Shown piece after piece: positions 18,467-27,140 of a stretch of DNA of 64,000 nt. Positions within the stretch are counted from its first letter, which is position 1. Each line of letters starts with the position of its first letter. This stretch comes from Streptomyces antibioticus (GTDB lineage Bacteria; Actinomycetota; Actinomycetes; Streptomycetales; Streptomycetaceae): assembly GCF_002019855.1 (NCBI RefSeq), contig NZ_CM007717.1, positions 5,195,798-5,259,797 on the forward strand. Reading direction: 5' to 3'. The notes under the pieces are model-generated. The model saw only the letters and a program-made list of their open reading frames with translations, did no database searches and was not told the origin of the DNA. A program made the position numbers and the translations under genes.

Positions 18467-20173
18467 GTGAGGACAGCGACACTCGGGCCGGCGCAGCGAG
18501 CCGAGTCACTGGCGGCCATGGCCGAGCGCGAACTCGACGTGCTGGTGATCGGCGGCGGCGTGGTCGGCGCGGGCACCGCCCTGGACGCCGTCACCCGCGG
18601 CCTGTCCACCGGCCTGGTCGAGGCGCGCGACTGGGCGTCGGGCACGTCGAGCAGATCCAGCAAGCTGATCCACGGCGGCCTGCGCTATCTGGAGATGCTC
18701 GACTTCGCCCTCGTCCGCGAGGCCCTGAAGGAGCGCGGACTGCTGCTGGAGCGGCTCGCCCCGCACCTGGTCAAGCCGGTGCCCTTCCTCTACCCGCTCC
18801 AGCACAAGGGCTGGGAGCGCCTGTACGCGGGTTCGGGCGTCGCGCTCTACGACGCGATGTCCATGGCCCGCGGCCACGGCCGGGGCCTGCCCGCGCACCG
18901 CCATCTGAGCCGCCGTCACGCCCTGCGCGTCGCCCCCGCGCTGAGGAAGGACGCGCTGGTCGGCGCGTTGCAGTACTACGACGCGCAGATGGACGACGCC
19001 CGGTTCGTCACCACCCTCGTGCGCACCGCCGTGTCCTACGGCGCGAAGGCCGCCAACCGCGCGCGGGTGACCGGCTTCCTGCGCGAGGGCGAACGGGTCG
19101 TGGGCGCGCGCGTGCAGGACGTCGAGGCGGGCGGGGAGTACGAGATCCGCGCCCGGCAGATCGTCAACGCCACCGGGGTGTGGACCGACGACACGCAGGC
19201 GATGGTCGGCGAGCGCGGCCAGTTCCACGTCCGCGCCTCCAAGGGCATCCACCTCGTCGTGCCGAGGGACCGCATCAGTTCCACCAGCGGACTGATCCTG
19301 CGCACCGAGAAGTCCGTGCTGTTCGTCATCCCCTGGGGCCGGCACTGGATCATCGGCACGACCGACACCGACTGGGACCTCGACAAGGCCCACCCGGCCG
19401 CCTCCAGCGCCGACATCGACTACCTCCTCGAACACGTCAACTCCGTGCTCGCGGTCCCCCTGAGCAGGGACGACGTCGAGGGCGTCTACGCCGGACTCCG
19501 CCCGCTGCTGGCCGGCGAGTCGGACGCCACCAGCAAGCTGTCCCGCGAGCACACCGTCGCCCACCCGGTGCCCGGCCTGGTCGTGGTCGCGGGCGGCAAG
19601 TACACGACCTACCGGGTGATGGCCAAGGACGCCGTGGACGAGGCGGTGCGCGGACTCGACCAGCGAGTCGCCGACTGCGTCACGGAGGACGTGCCGCTGC
19701 TGGGCGCGGAGGGCTACCGCGCGCTGTGGAACGCGCGGGCGCGGATCGCCGCGCGCACCGGACTCCACGTGGTCCGGGTGGAGCACCTGCTGAACCGGTT
19801 CGGCTCGATGGCGGAGGAGGTCCTCGACCTCATCGCCGCGGACCCGTCACTGGGCGAGCCGCTGCCCGCCGCCGACGACTATCTGCGCGCCGAGATCGTG
19901 TACGCCGCCTCCCACGAGGGCGCCCGCCACCTGGACGACGTCCTCACCCGGCGCACCCGCATCTCCATCGAGACCTTCGACCGCGGCACCCGCAGCGCCC
20001 GCGACGCGGCCGAGCTGATGGCACCGGTGCTGGGCTGGGACAAGGACCACGTCGAACGCGAGGTCGCCCACTACGAGAAGCGGGTGGAGGCGGAGCGCGA
20101 GTCCCAGCTCCAGCCCGACGACCTGACGGCGGACGCGGCACGGCTGGGGGCGCCGGACATCGTGCCGCTCTAG
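18467..20173 (+). CDS. glpD: Aerobic glycerol-3-phosphate dehydrogenase
   Basis: A 568-residue FAD enzyme, membrane-associated, converting glycerol 3-phosphate to dihydroxyacetone phosphate and passing electrons to the quinone pool. The FAD dinucleotide motif VIGGGVVGAGTALDAVTRGL lies at ~23-42. SSRSSKLIHGGLRYLE, the substrate region GTTDTDWD, YAGLRPLL and AGGKYTTYRVMA are all typical; the C-terminal ~130 residues are the helical DAO_C domain. Start: GTG with GGGAGG 5-6 bp upstream. It stands alone, without glpF or glpK beside it, so it may be a second copy supporting lipid turnover. Confidence 0.95.
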   Translation: MRTATLGPAQRAESLAAMAERELDVLVIGGGVVGAGTALDAVTRGLSTGLVEARDWASGTSSRSSKLIHGGLRYLEMLDFALVREALKERGLLLERLAPHLVKPVPFLYPLQHKGWERLYAGSGVALYDAMSMARGHGRGLPAHRHLSRRHALRVAPALRKDALVGALQYYDAQMDDARFVTTLVRTAVSYGAKAANRARVTGFLREGERVVGARVQDVEAGGEYEIRARQIVNATGVWTDDTQAMVGERGQFHVRASKGIHLVVPRDRISSTSGLILRTEKSVLFVIPWGRHWIIGTTDTDWDLDKAHPAASSADIDYLLEHVNSVLAVPLSRDDVEGVYAGLRPLLAGESDATSKLSREHTVAHPVPGLVVVAGGKYTTYRVMAKDAVDEAVRGLDQRVADCVTEDVPLLGAEGYRALWNARARIAARTGLHVVRVEHLLNRFGSMAEEVLDLIAADPSLGEPLPAADDYLRAEIVYAASHEGARHLDDVLTRRTRISIETFDRGTRSARDAAELMAPVLGWDKDHVEREVAHYEKRVEAERESQLQPDDLTADAARLGAPDIVPL

Positions 20174-20200
20174 GACGGCGGCGGCCCCGGGGCCGCCGGG

Positions 20201-21028
20201 TCAGGCCAGCCAGTGGCAGGGCAGGCGGAGGAGGCCGGCGGCGCGGGCGGCGACCGCCTCGGCGTGCGGCGGGACGCCTTCGTCGGCGAGGCCCCTGGTC
20301 AGATGCAGATGGAGGGACTGGAGGGTGGCGAAGGTGTTGAACGCCCAGACCGGGACGGGCCCGGGGCCGCCTCCCGCCAGGGCCTTCTCCACCGTGGTCA
20401 GCCAGCCGGTGGCCTGCTTGCGCGTCAGACCGGGCGCTTGGAGGACACGCGTGAGGGCACGGGCGAGCCGCGCGTCCTCCAACTGGGCGTACCGGTAGTC
20501 GGCCTGCGGGGCCGTCATCCTGCGGGCACAGAGTTCGAGCAGCTCGGTACGGCGGTCGGGCAGGGCCTTGGCGAACGCGGCGATGGCGTCGGCCCCGTGC
20601 GCGACGGCGTGCAGCCAGCCCAGCGAGTCGTCCCAGCCGCGTGTGTCCCGCTCCGCCGGGTACCACGCAGAGAAGGCGGCGTACCAGCGCTCCGCTGCCT
20701 CCCTCGGCACCAGACCGGGGGCGGCGTGTGCGCGCGTCAGGACGGAGCCGATGACCAGCGGCGCGAAGGTGCGGGCCTGTATGCCGGGGTGGACGAACCG
20801 GCCGGCGGCGGTGTCGCCGAGCGTGATGAGGACCCCGTCGAGACGGCCCTCCCTGATCCAGCGGGCCGCGGCGGTGCAGGCGTGGTCGTCACGGATCTGG
20901 GGGTCGGGCGAGACCAGCATGGCCGACAGCTCGTCGGCGAGCCGGGACGCCGGTACGGCCTCGGGGAAGGGGAAGCCCCCGGCCGCGAGCGACGGCCAGT
21001 CCAAGAGATCGGCGGGATCGGTGCGCAT
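20201..21028 (-). CDS. DUF2785 domain protein
   Basis: A 275-residue, mostly helical protein. The central signature RGWDDSLGWLHAVAHGADAIAAFAKAL (around residues 128-154) is characteristic of DUF2785. It is followed by LTRKQATGWLTTVEKALAGG and a C-terminal WAFNTFATLQSLHLHLTRGL. The function of the family is unknown. No signal peptide or membrane segment is seen, so it should be cytosolic. The stop faces glpD 27 bp away, and the start lies 21 bp after the end of the serine hydrolase gene, so the two minus-strand genes are probably co-transcribed. Confidence 0.85.
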   Translation of the reverse strand: MRTDPADLLDWPSLAAGGFPFPEAVPASRLADELSAMLVSPDPQIRDDHACTAAARWIREGRLDGVLITLGDTAAGRFVHPGIQARTFAPLVIGSVLTRAHAAPGLVPREAAERWYAAFSAWYPAERDTRGWDDSLGWLHAVAHGADAIAAFAKALPDRRTELLELCARRMTAPQADYRYAQLEDARLARALTRVLQAPGLTRKQATGWLTTVEKALAGGGPGPVPVWAFNTFATLQSLHLHLTRGLADEGVPPHAEAVAARAAGLLRLPCHWLA

Positions 21029-21049
21029 CGCGTCAGGCTGCCACAGGTC

Positions 21050-22096
21050 CTAAGGGGTGCGAGGGCAGAACTCGGCTGCGAGCAGGGCCGGTTCGGCGTC
21101 GGGGTCGGCGATCTCCGTCGTGTTCACCCGGAAGGTGAGGACGTGCCGGCCGTCCAGGGTGGCCGCGGTGCGGACGAAGCTGCCCGGGATGCGGCCGTTG
21201 TGCCCCCATACCGTGACACCGCACGCGAGTCTCGTCGGGAACAGGCCCATGCCGTACGCCCCGTGCGCGGTGCGGGTGTCGAGCATCTCGCCCAGCTCCC
21301 GGGCGGGCAGCAGGGCCCCGCCGAGCAGCGCCGCGTAGAAGCGGTTCAGATCGGCGAGCGTCGTCACCAACTCGCCCGCCGCCCCGGCGACTCGCGGGTC
21401 GAGCGCGGTGACATCGCGTCCGTCCTCGTCGTAGGCACGCCCGTGCGGCACCGGCAGGGCGGTGCGGGAACCGGGGAAGGAGGTGCCGGTCAGACCCAGC
21501 GGGGCGATCAGCCGCCGCTCGGCCTCGCGGGCGTAGGAGCGGCCGGTGACCTGTTCGACGACCAGGCCGAGCAGGACGTAGTTGGTGTTGGAGTAGGCGA
21601 AGCGGCCGGAGCCGGACGGAGGGTGGTCGAGCGCGAGACGGACGGCCTGACGGGCGGTCACCGGTATGGTGCCGCCGGTGTCGCGGGCGAAGTCGTACAG
21701 GCCGCTGGTGTGGGTGAGCAGGCTGCGCAGGGTCAGCGCCCGCCCGTCGTTGCCGGCTCCGCGCACCAGGCCCGGCAGGTGGGACTCCACCGTGTCGGAC
21801 AGGGACAGCCGCCGCTCGGCGGCCAGTTGGAGCACGACCGTCGCCACGAAGGTCTTGGTGATGCTGCCGGCCCGGAAGTGGTCGTCCGGATCGATGCCGG
21901 ATCCCGCCTCGCCGTAGCGGATTCCGGTCCCGTCCTCGGCCAGCAGGGCGGCGGCGGGGGCGCCGCCGCGGGTCACGAGCAGCGGGAGCAGGTCGTCCGG
22001 GTGCGGGACCGCGCCGGCCCGCGAGGCGGTCCCGGCCAGGCCGAGCAGGACCACGGCCACGGCTGTGGCCAGCAGGTTCCGCCACGACGACGACAC
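21050..22096 (-). CDS. Secreted serine hydrolase, beta-lactamase/D,D-peptidase superfamily
   Basis: A 348-residue class C beta-lactamase-like protein. It has a Sec signal (SWRNLLATAVAVVLLGLAGTASRAGA), then the catalytic SITK (SxxK, around residue 77), YSN (around 170: RFAYSNTNYVLLGLVVEQVTG) as the second motif, and HNGR near the C-terminus as the third (HxG) motif. Members act as D-alanyl-D-alanine carboxypeptidases, esterases or penicillin-binding hydrolases outside the cell; which of these applies is not evident. Start: GTG after AGGAGCACCC. It is divergent from the kinase array 239 bp away; the gap contains a palindrome TTCCCCGGGGAA (22241-22252). Confidence 0.88.
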   Translation of the reverse strand: MSSSWRNLLATAVAVVLLGLAGTASRAGAVPHPDDLLPLLVTRGGAPAAALLAEDGTGIRYGEAGSGIDPDDHFRAGSITKTFVATVVLQLAAERRLSLSDTVESHLPGLVRGAGNDGRALTLRSLLTHTSGLYDFARDTGGTIPVTARQAVRLALDHPPSGSGRFAYSNTNYVLLGLVVEQVTGRSYAREAERRLIAPLGLTGTSFPGSRTALPVPHGRAYDEDGRDVTALDPRVAGAAGELVTTLADLNRFYAALLGGALLPARELGEMLDTRTAHGAYGMGLFPTRLACGVTVWGHNGRIPGSFVRTAATLDGRHVLTFRVNTTEIADPDAEPALLAAEFCPRTP

Positions 22097-22335
22097 GGGT
22101 GCTCCTTCCTGGCCGAGTTCCCGCCGAGTTCCCGCCGGGCTCCCCTCGGGTTCCTGGTCGGGTCATCATGCAGGGTGTTCCTGTGGTGCCCGCGGCGGGG
22201 TTGGCCGAAGCGTGCTGCACCTTCTGGCCGGAAAGGTCCCTTCCCCGGGGAAAGTGAGGGGCACCCTGGGCGTCGGGCACTTGTCGGGTGAGGGACAATG
22301 GAGGCTCTGTCAGGGCGGGTTGCATGAGGGGACGC

Positions 22336-24345
22336 ATGTCGGAGGCGGAGCGGGCGGGGACATCCCGTCAGGACAAGAGCGCACGTCTCCTCGCCGGGCG
22401 GTACCGGCTGGGAGACGTACTCGGCCGCGGCGGCATGGGGACGGTGTGGCGCGCCGAGGACGAAACCCTCGGACGCACGGTCGCCGTCAAGGAGCTGCGG
22501 TTCCCCGGGAACATCGACGACGACGAGAAGCGCCGGCTGATCACCCGGACGTTGCGCGAGGCCAAGGCCATCGCGCGGATCCGCAACAACAGCGCGGTGA
22601 CCGTCTTCGACGTGGTCGACGAGGACGACCGGCCGTGGATCGTGATGGAACTGGTCGAGGGCAAGTCGCTCGCCGAGGTCATCCGCGAGGACGGCGTGCT
22701 GGAGCCGAGGCGCGCCGCCGAGGTCGGGCTCGCCATCCTCGACGTGCTGCGCTCGGCGCACCGCGAGGGCATCCTGCACCGTGACGTGAAGCCGTCCAAC
22801 GTGCTCATCGCCGAGGACGGCCGGGTCGTGCTCACCGACTTCGGCATCGCCCAGGTCGAGGGCGACCCGTCCATCACCTCGACCGGCATGCTCGTCGGCG
22901 CGCCGTCGTACATCTCGCCGGAGCGCGCCCGCGGTCACAAGCCGGGCCCCGCGGCCGACCTGTGGTCGCTCGGCGGTCTGCTGTACGCCTCGGTCGAGGG
23001 CTCGCCCCCATACGACAAGGGTTCCGCCATCGCCACGCTCACCGCGGTGATGACCGAGCCGCTGGAGGAGCCGAAGAACGCGGGCCCGCTCCGGGACGTC
23101 ATCTACGGGCTGCTCACCAAGGACCCCGAGCTGCGGCTCGACGACGCCGGTGCCCGCGCCAAGCTCCAGCGGGTGCTGCACGCGCCCGACCCCAAGGACA
23201 CCGAGCCGTCGGACGCGACGCGGGTCGTCCCCCTGCCCGCCCAGCCCGGCGGCCCCGAGGGGCGCGGCGGTTCGGCCGAGGCGGGCGTGAAGCTGCGCGG
23301 GGCGCTGCGGTCCGTGCGCAAGGCCGCCGTGGCGGCGGGCGCGGCGACCACCGCGGCCGCGTCCCGGACCAAGTCGTCCGGCACCACGTCGACCTCCGCC
23401 TCCGCCTCCGTGGGGACGGAGCGGACGCGGAGTGCCGTCGGCGGGACGGCGCCCACGACCACGTCCTCGCCGTCCTCCCCTTCCTCTTCTCCTACGGCGG
23501 TCAACGGCGCGTCCGGCGGCCGGAGTTCCGGCTGGCCCGTGATGACCCCGCCGGATCTGCCGCCGCGGCAGGTGCCGAGGGCGCCGCTCACGGACGTGGT
23601 GCCGAAGCGGACGCTGGTCATCATCGCCGTGGTGGTGGCGCTGGCCGTGCTGGGCACGGTCCTGGCCCTCGTCCTGGGCGGCGGTGACGGCGACAACGCC
23701 GGCGGTCCGGCGAAGGGCGGCGCCAAGACCGTGGCCAGCGGCAGCGCGAGCGCCGACACCAAGGACGACGAGAAGGGCGGGACCGGCACCGACGGCTCCG
23801 CCTCGGACGGCTCCGCGACCGGCACCACCCCGGGCGACGACGCCACCGTGGACAGCGGCGCCGCCACCAACGGCTCCACCGGCGCGACCGAGGTCTCCGA
23901 CACCGGGAAGGGCGGGGCCGTCTCGACGTACAAGGGCGGCCAGGGGTACTCGATCGGGCTGCCGGACGGCTGGAAGTTCGAGTCCACCGGCTCGGCGGGC
24001 GACCGGTTCACCGGGCCCGACGGGCAGAAGCTGCTCGTCGCCTGGACGAGCACGCCCAAGGGCGACCCGGTCGCCGACTGGCGGAGCCAGGAGCGCTACA
24101 TGACGCGCTCGCAGTACAAGAAGATCCGCATAGAGGCGGTGGACTACCGCGGCTGGAACACGGCCGACTGGGAGTTCACCTACCAGGAGAGCGGCACCAA
24201 GTACCGCACCGTCGACCGCGGTTTCGTCGTCAGCGGCAGCCAGGGGTACGCGCTGATGTACACGGCGAAGGCCGCCGAGTGGGGTTCCGAACTGCGCGAG
24301 TCCACCTGGAAGACGCTGACGGAGACCTTCACACCGAAGAAGTAG
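22336..24345 (+). CDS. Membrane Ser/Thr protein kinase (array member 1)
   Basis: A 669-residue Hanks-type receptor kinase. The kinase domain is at residues ~18-290: P-loop GRGGMGTVWRAED, VAVKEL Lys, HRDVKPSN (~148-155), DFG (~168) and SPERARG. All catalytic residues are present. A Pro/Ser/Thr-rich juxtamembrane linker follows, then one TM helix (VIIAVVVALAVLGTVLALVLG, ~427-447) and an extracytoplasmic domain starting at YSIGLPDGW. There are no PASTA repeats. First of five adjacent kinase-type genes, matching the S. coelicolor cluster (with PkaH, PkaD, PkaI, PkaJ) linked to spore-wall synthesis. The start at 22336 has GGGGA upstream; 22324 is also possible. Confidence 0.92.
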   Translation: MSEAERAGTSRQDKSARLLAGRYRLGDVLGRGGMGTVWRAEDETLGRTVAVKELRFPGNIDDDEKRRLITRTLREAKAIARIRNNSAVTVFDVVDEDDRPWIVMELVEGKSLAEVIREDGVLEPRRAAEVGLAILDVLRSAHREGILHRDVKPSNVLIAEDGRVVLTDFGIAQVEGDPSITSTGMLVGAPSYISPERARGHKPGPAADLWSLGGLLYASVEGSPPYDKGSAIATLTAVMTEPLEEPKNAGPLRDVIYGLLTKDPELRLDDAGARAKLQRVLHAPDPKDTEPSDATRVVPLPAQPGGPEGRGGSAEAGVKLRGALRSVRKAAVAAGAATTAAASRTKSSGTTSTSASASVGTERTRSAVGGTAPTTTSSPSSPSSSPTAVNGASGGRSSGWPVMTPPDLPPRQVPRAPLTDVVPKRTLVIIAVVVALAVLGTVLALVLGGGDGDNAGGPAKGGAKTVASGSASADTKDDEKGGTGTDGSASDGSATGTTPGDDATVDSGAATNGSTGATEVSDTGKGGAVSTYKGGQGYSIGLPDGWKFESTGSAGDRFTGPDGQKLLVAWTSTPKGDPVADWRSQERYMTRSQYKKIRIEAVDYRGWNTADWEFTYQESGTKYRTVDRGFVVSGSQGYALMYTAKAAEWGSELRESTWKTLTETFTPKK

Positions 24346-24476
24346 CCCCGGCCCACGGCGCGTTCGGCGCGCGTACGCGGCCCGATATCTGGGCATCCCC
24401 TCTCCGGTCCTGCCTCCGGCACGTATCGTGAATGGCTGCGAACGAATGTGACCACCAGGTGGCCGGGGGAGGCAAC

Positions 24477-27005
24477 GTGGACGACTATGCGGGTCGGGTG
24501 CTCGCCGACCGCTACCGCCTGCCGTTGCCGCCGTCCGACGAGTACGAACTCACCGAGACCCGCGCCTTCGACACCTACAGCGGACAGGAAGTCCTGGTCC
24601 GGCAGGTGCCGTTGCCCGAGGTCGTCGAGGCCGAGGTGCTCGACGCGGAGGGACTGCCCGCCGGGTTCACGGCACGTGAGCGCACGGCGGGGCGGCCCGG
24701 AGCCCGACCGGGCGCCGGTGGCGGACCGCGCAGGCCCGCCGATCCCGTCGTACGACGGGCCGTCGAGGCGGCCCAGGCCGCCGCGAGCATCCCCGATCAC
24801 CCCCGCCTCGACCAGGTCTTCGACGTGTTCGCCGAGGGCGGTTCGCTGTGGATAGTGAGCGAGTCGGTGGCCGCGCGGCCGCTCGCCGCGCTGCTCGCCG
24901 AGAAGCCGCTGACGCCGTACCGGGCCGCCGAGGTCGCCTCCGACGTGCTGATGGCGCTGCGGGTGCTGCACGCGCACGGCTGGGTGCACCGGAACATCAC
25001 CGCGCGCACGGTCATGGTCTGCGACGACGGACGGGTCATGCTGACCGGGCTGGCCGTCGGCGCCGCGGAAGAGGCGCTGTGCGGCTACGACCCGGTGCCG
25101 GTGGAGGACGACGACCCGCCCGGCAACGGTGTTTCCGCCCCGCCGAACCCCGCGGGACCACCCGCGGCCGGGGCCGCCGATCCTGAGGCGGCCCGGCGTG
25201 CCGCCATCGAGGCGCGGGCGGCCGGCGCGCTGCCGCCGCCCGGCGGGGAGCAGCCGGGCGGGCCGTCCGCGGCGGTGGCCCGCAGGGCGGCCGTGGACAG
25301 CGGCGAGGACATCCGGGCCGCGCGGGCCGGGGCGATCGCGGCGTACCGCGCGGGCGCGCGGGCCGCGGCCCGGGTCCAGGAGGCGCAGAACGGGCGCGCC
25401 GCCCTGCCCGGGGCCCGCACCCCGCTGGACGACGGCCAGGGCACCGCCGCGAACGGCGCTGCGGTGAACGGCGCGGCGACGGGGACGTCGTCGCCGTTCG
25501 GGACGCCTCCCGGCCAGATCGTCGACCCGTACGGCGTCCGGGGCGCACCCGGCCGGAGCGGACACGCGCTCCCGCACGCCCCCACCCCGAACGTTTCCGC
25601 CTCCACCGAGGCGCCTTCCGGCACCCGCTGGGACGACCTGGTGGCGGCGGGAGCGGCAGGAGCCGCCGCCGGAGTGGCCCCCGGTGCGACGGCCCAGCAG
25701 GTACCCACCCCCGTCCCGGCCCCCCGCCGGGGCCCCGCCACCGCCCTCGCCGCCGAGCGGGCGCGGCAGGCGCGGATGGCCGTCGTTGGACCGGTCACCG
25801 AGCGCTGGGCGCCCGAGCAGGCGGGACCGGTGCACGAGAACTGGCAACTGGCCGCCCCGATCGGCCCCGCGACCGACCTGTGGGCGCTCGGCGCGCTGCT
25901 CTTCCGGGCCGTACAGGGGCACGCGCCCTACCCGGAGGAGTCCACCGCCGAACTGGTGCAGATGGTCTGCGCCGAGCCGCCCGCCTACGCCGAGGAGTGC
26001 GGTTCGCTGCGGCCCGTCGTGGAGTCGCTGCTGCGCCAGGACCCCACCGAGCGGCTGGACTTCGAGGAACTGCGCGGCTGGCTGCGCTCCCTGGTACGGT
26101 CCGCGCCGGAGCCCGAGGCCGGCGCGCATGTGGTCGCCGCGCCGCCCGCCGACCCCAGCCGGCTGCCGATCGTGCGCCGCAAGGGCGAGTTGGTGCGCAG
26201 GCGCCGCGCCGCCCGGCTGCCCGCCCCCGGACCGCGCGCGCGGCACAAGCGGGCCCGCCCCGACACCGGCCGCGCCCCGCGAAGCCTCGGTCGCACCCTG
26301 CTGCTGCTCATCCTGCTGGCGCTGGCCGCGGCGTTCGCGTACGCCCTGCTGTTCATGCCCAAGGCCGGTGAGGACGGCGCGTCCGGCACCGACGCCACCC
26401 AGCGGGCCGGGGCCACCGCCCCGCCGGCCGGCCAGGCGCCCGAGGCGAGCAGCGAACCCCGGCCCGACCAGACCGCGCCGGGCTCCGGGAACGGCGCGTC
26501 GGCCTCCTCCGGCACCACCCAGGACGGCACGGAGACGGAGGGCGGCTCCGACGCCGCCGACGGGTTCACCGTCCGTGAGGACGAGGCGGGTTTCCGGATC
26601 GCCGTCGCCGACGGCTGGGACCGCACGCCGAAGAACGGCCGCGGCCAGATCGTGTACACGCACGGTGACTTCGAGCTGATCGTCGTACCCGGCCGGGACA
26701 GCGCCTCCGCGAACGGCACGGACCCGATGGTCTACCAGCGGGAGAAGGAGAGCGAACTCCAGCCGTACCGCGACTCCAGTTGGGCCACCGCCTCCGGGCT
26801 GCGCACCACCACGGTGGGCGAACGCGTCATGGCCGAAGGCCAGTTCACCTGGAACGACGGCGGCCGCGAGCGGTACGTCAGAAACCTGGCGATCCTGCTC
26901 GACGGGCGCTATCACGTCGTCCAGGTCCGCGGTCCCGAGGCGGAGCGGGACGAGGTGACGCGGCTGTACGAACAGGCCGCCGACAGCTACGAGTACACCG
27001 GCTGA
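24477..27005 (+). CDS. Membrane pseudokinase with long insertion (array member 2)
   Basis: An 842-residue kinase-like protein that has lost its catalytic motifs. There is no Gly-rich loop near the N-terminus (PPSDEYELTETRAFDTYSGQ), the VAVK position is VLVRQV, HRD is HRN (VHRNITARTVMV, ~170), and DFG is replaced by TGLAVG (~188). About 260 residues rich in Ala, Gly and Pro are inserted after the DFG position; the fold resumes at GPATDLWALGALLF (~463) and runs to ERLDFEELRGWL. One TM helix (LLLLILLALAAAFAYALLF, ~608) and an extracytoplasmic domain (FRIAVADGW) follow. It may scaffold or regulate the neighbouring kinases. Start: GTG with GGGGGAGG 4 bp upstream, preferred over ATG 24432. Confidence 0.88.
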   Translation: MDDYAGRVLADRYRLPLPPSDEYELTETRAFDTYSGQEVLVRQVPLPEVVEAEVLDAEGLPAGFTARERTAGRPGARPGAGGGPRRPADPVVRRAVEAAQAAASIPDHPRLDQVFDVFAEGGSLWIVSESVAARPLAALLAEKPLTPYRAAEVASDVLMALRVLHAHGWVHRNITARTVMVCDDGRVMLTGLAVGAAEEALCGYDPVPVEDDDPPGNGVSAPPNPAGPPAAGAADPEAARRAAIEARAAGALPPPGGEQPGGPSAAVARRAAVDSGEDIRAARAGAIAAYRAGARAAARVQEAQNGRAALPGARTPLDDGQGTAANGAAVNGAATGTSSPFGTPPGQIVDPYGVRGAPGRSGHALPHAPTPNVSASTEAPSGTRWDDLVAAGAAGAAAGVAPGATAQQVPTPVPAPRRGPATALAAERARQARMAVVGPVTERWAPEQAGPVHENWQLAAPIGPATDLWALGALLFRAVQGHAPYPEESTAELVQMVCAEPPAYAEECGSLRPVVESLLRQDPTERLDFEELRGWLRSLVRSAPEPEAGAHVVAAPPADPSRLPIVRRKGELVRRRRAARLPAPGPRARHKRARPDTGRAPRSLGRTLLLLILLALAAAFAYALLFMPKAGEDGASGTDATQRAGATAPPAGQAPEASSEPRPDQTAPGSGNGASASSGTTQDGTETEGGSDAADGFTVREDEAGFRIAVADGWDRTPKNGRGQIVYTHGDFELIVVPGRDSASANGTDPMVYQREKESELQPYRDSSWATASGLRTTTVGERVMAEGQFTWNDGGRERYVRNLAILLDGRYHVVQVRGPEAERDEVTRLYEQAADSYEYTG

Positions 27006-27140
27006 ACCCGTTCTGCCCGCCGGTTCCCGTTAAGCGGCAGAAGCGACAACCGTCACAGTGCGGTCTCCTTGGGACGTCGAAGGTTCCCCGGTAGCGCCGG
27101 GGTCCTTACGCTGACCCTGTCAAGAACATTGCGGGGCAAC

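Noticed and set aside
24180-26915. A ~900-codon minus-strand open frame opposite the pseudokinase
   Set aside because: The plus-strand frame has a coherent kinase-like fold, TM helix and an RBS-supported start; the minus frame is a compositional shadow.
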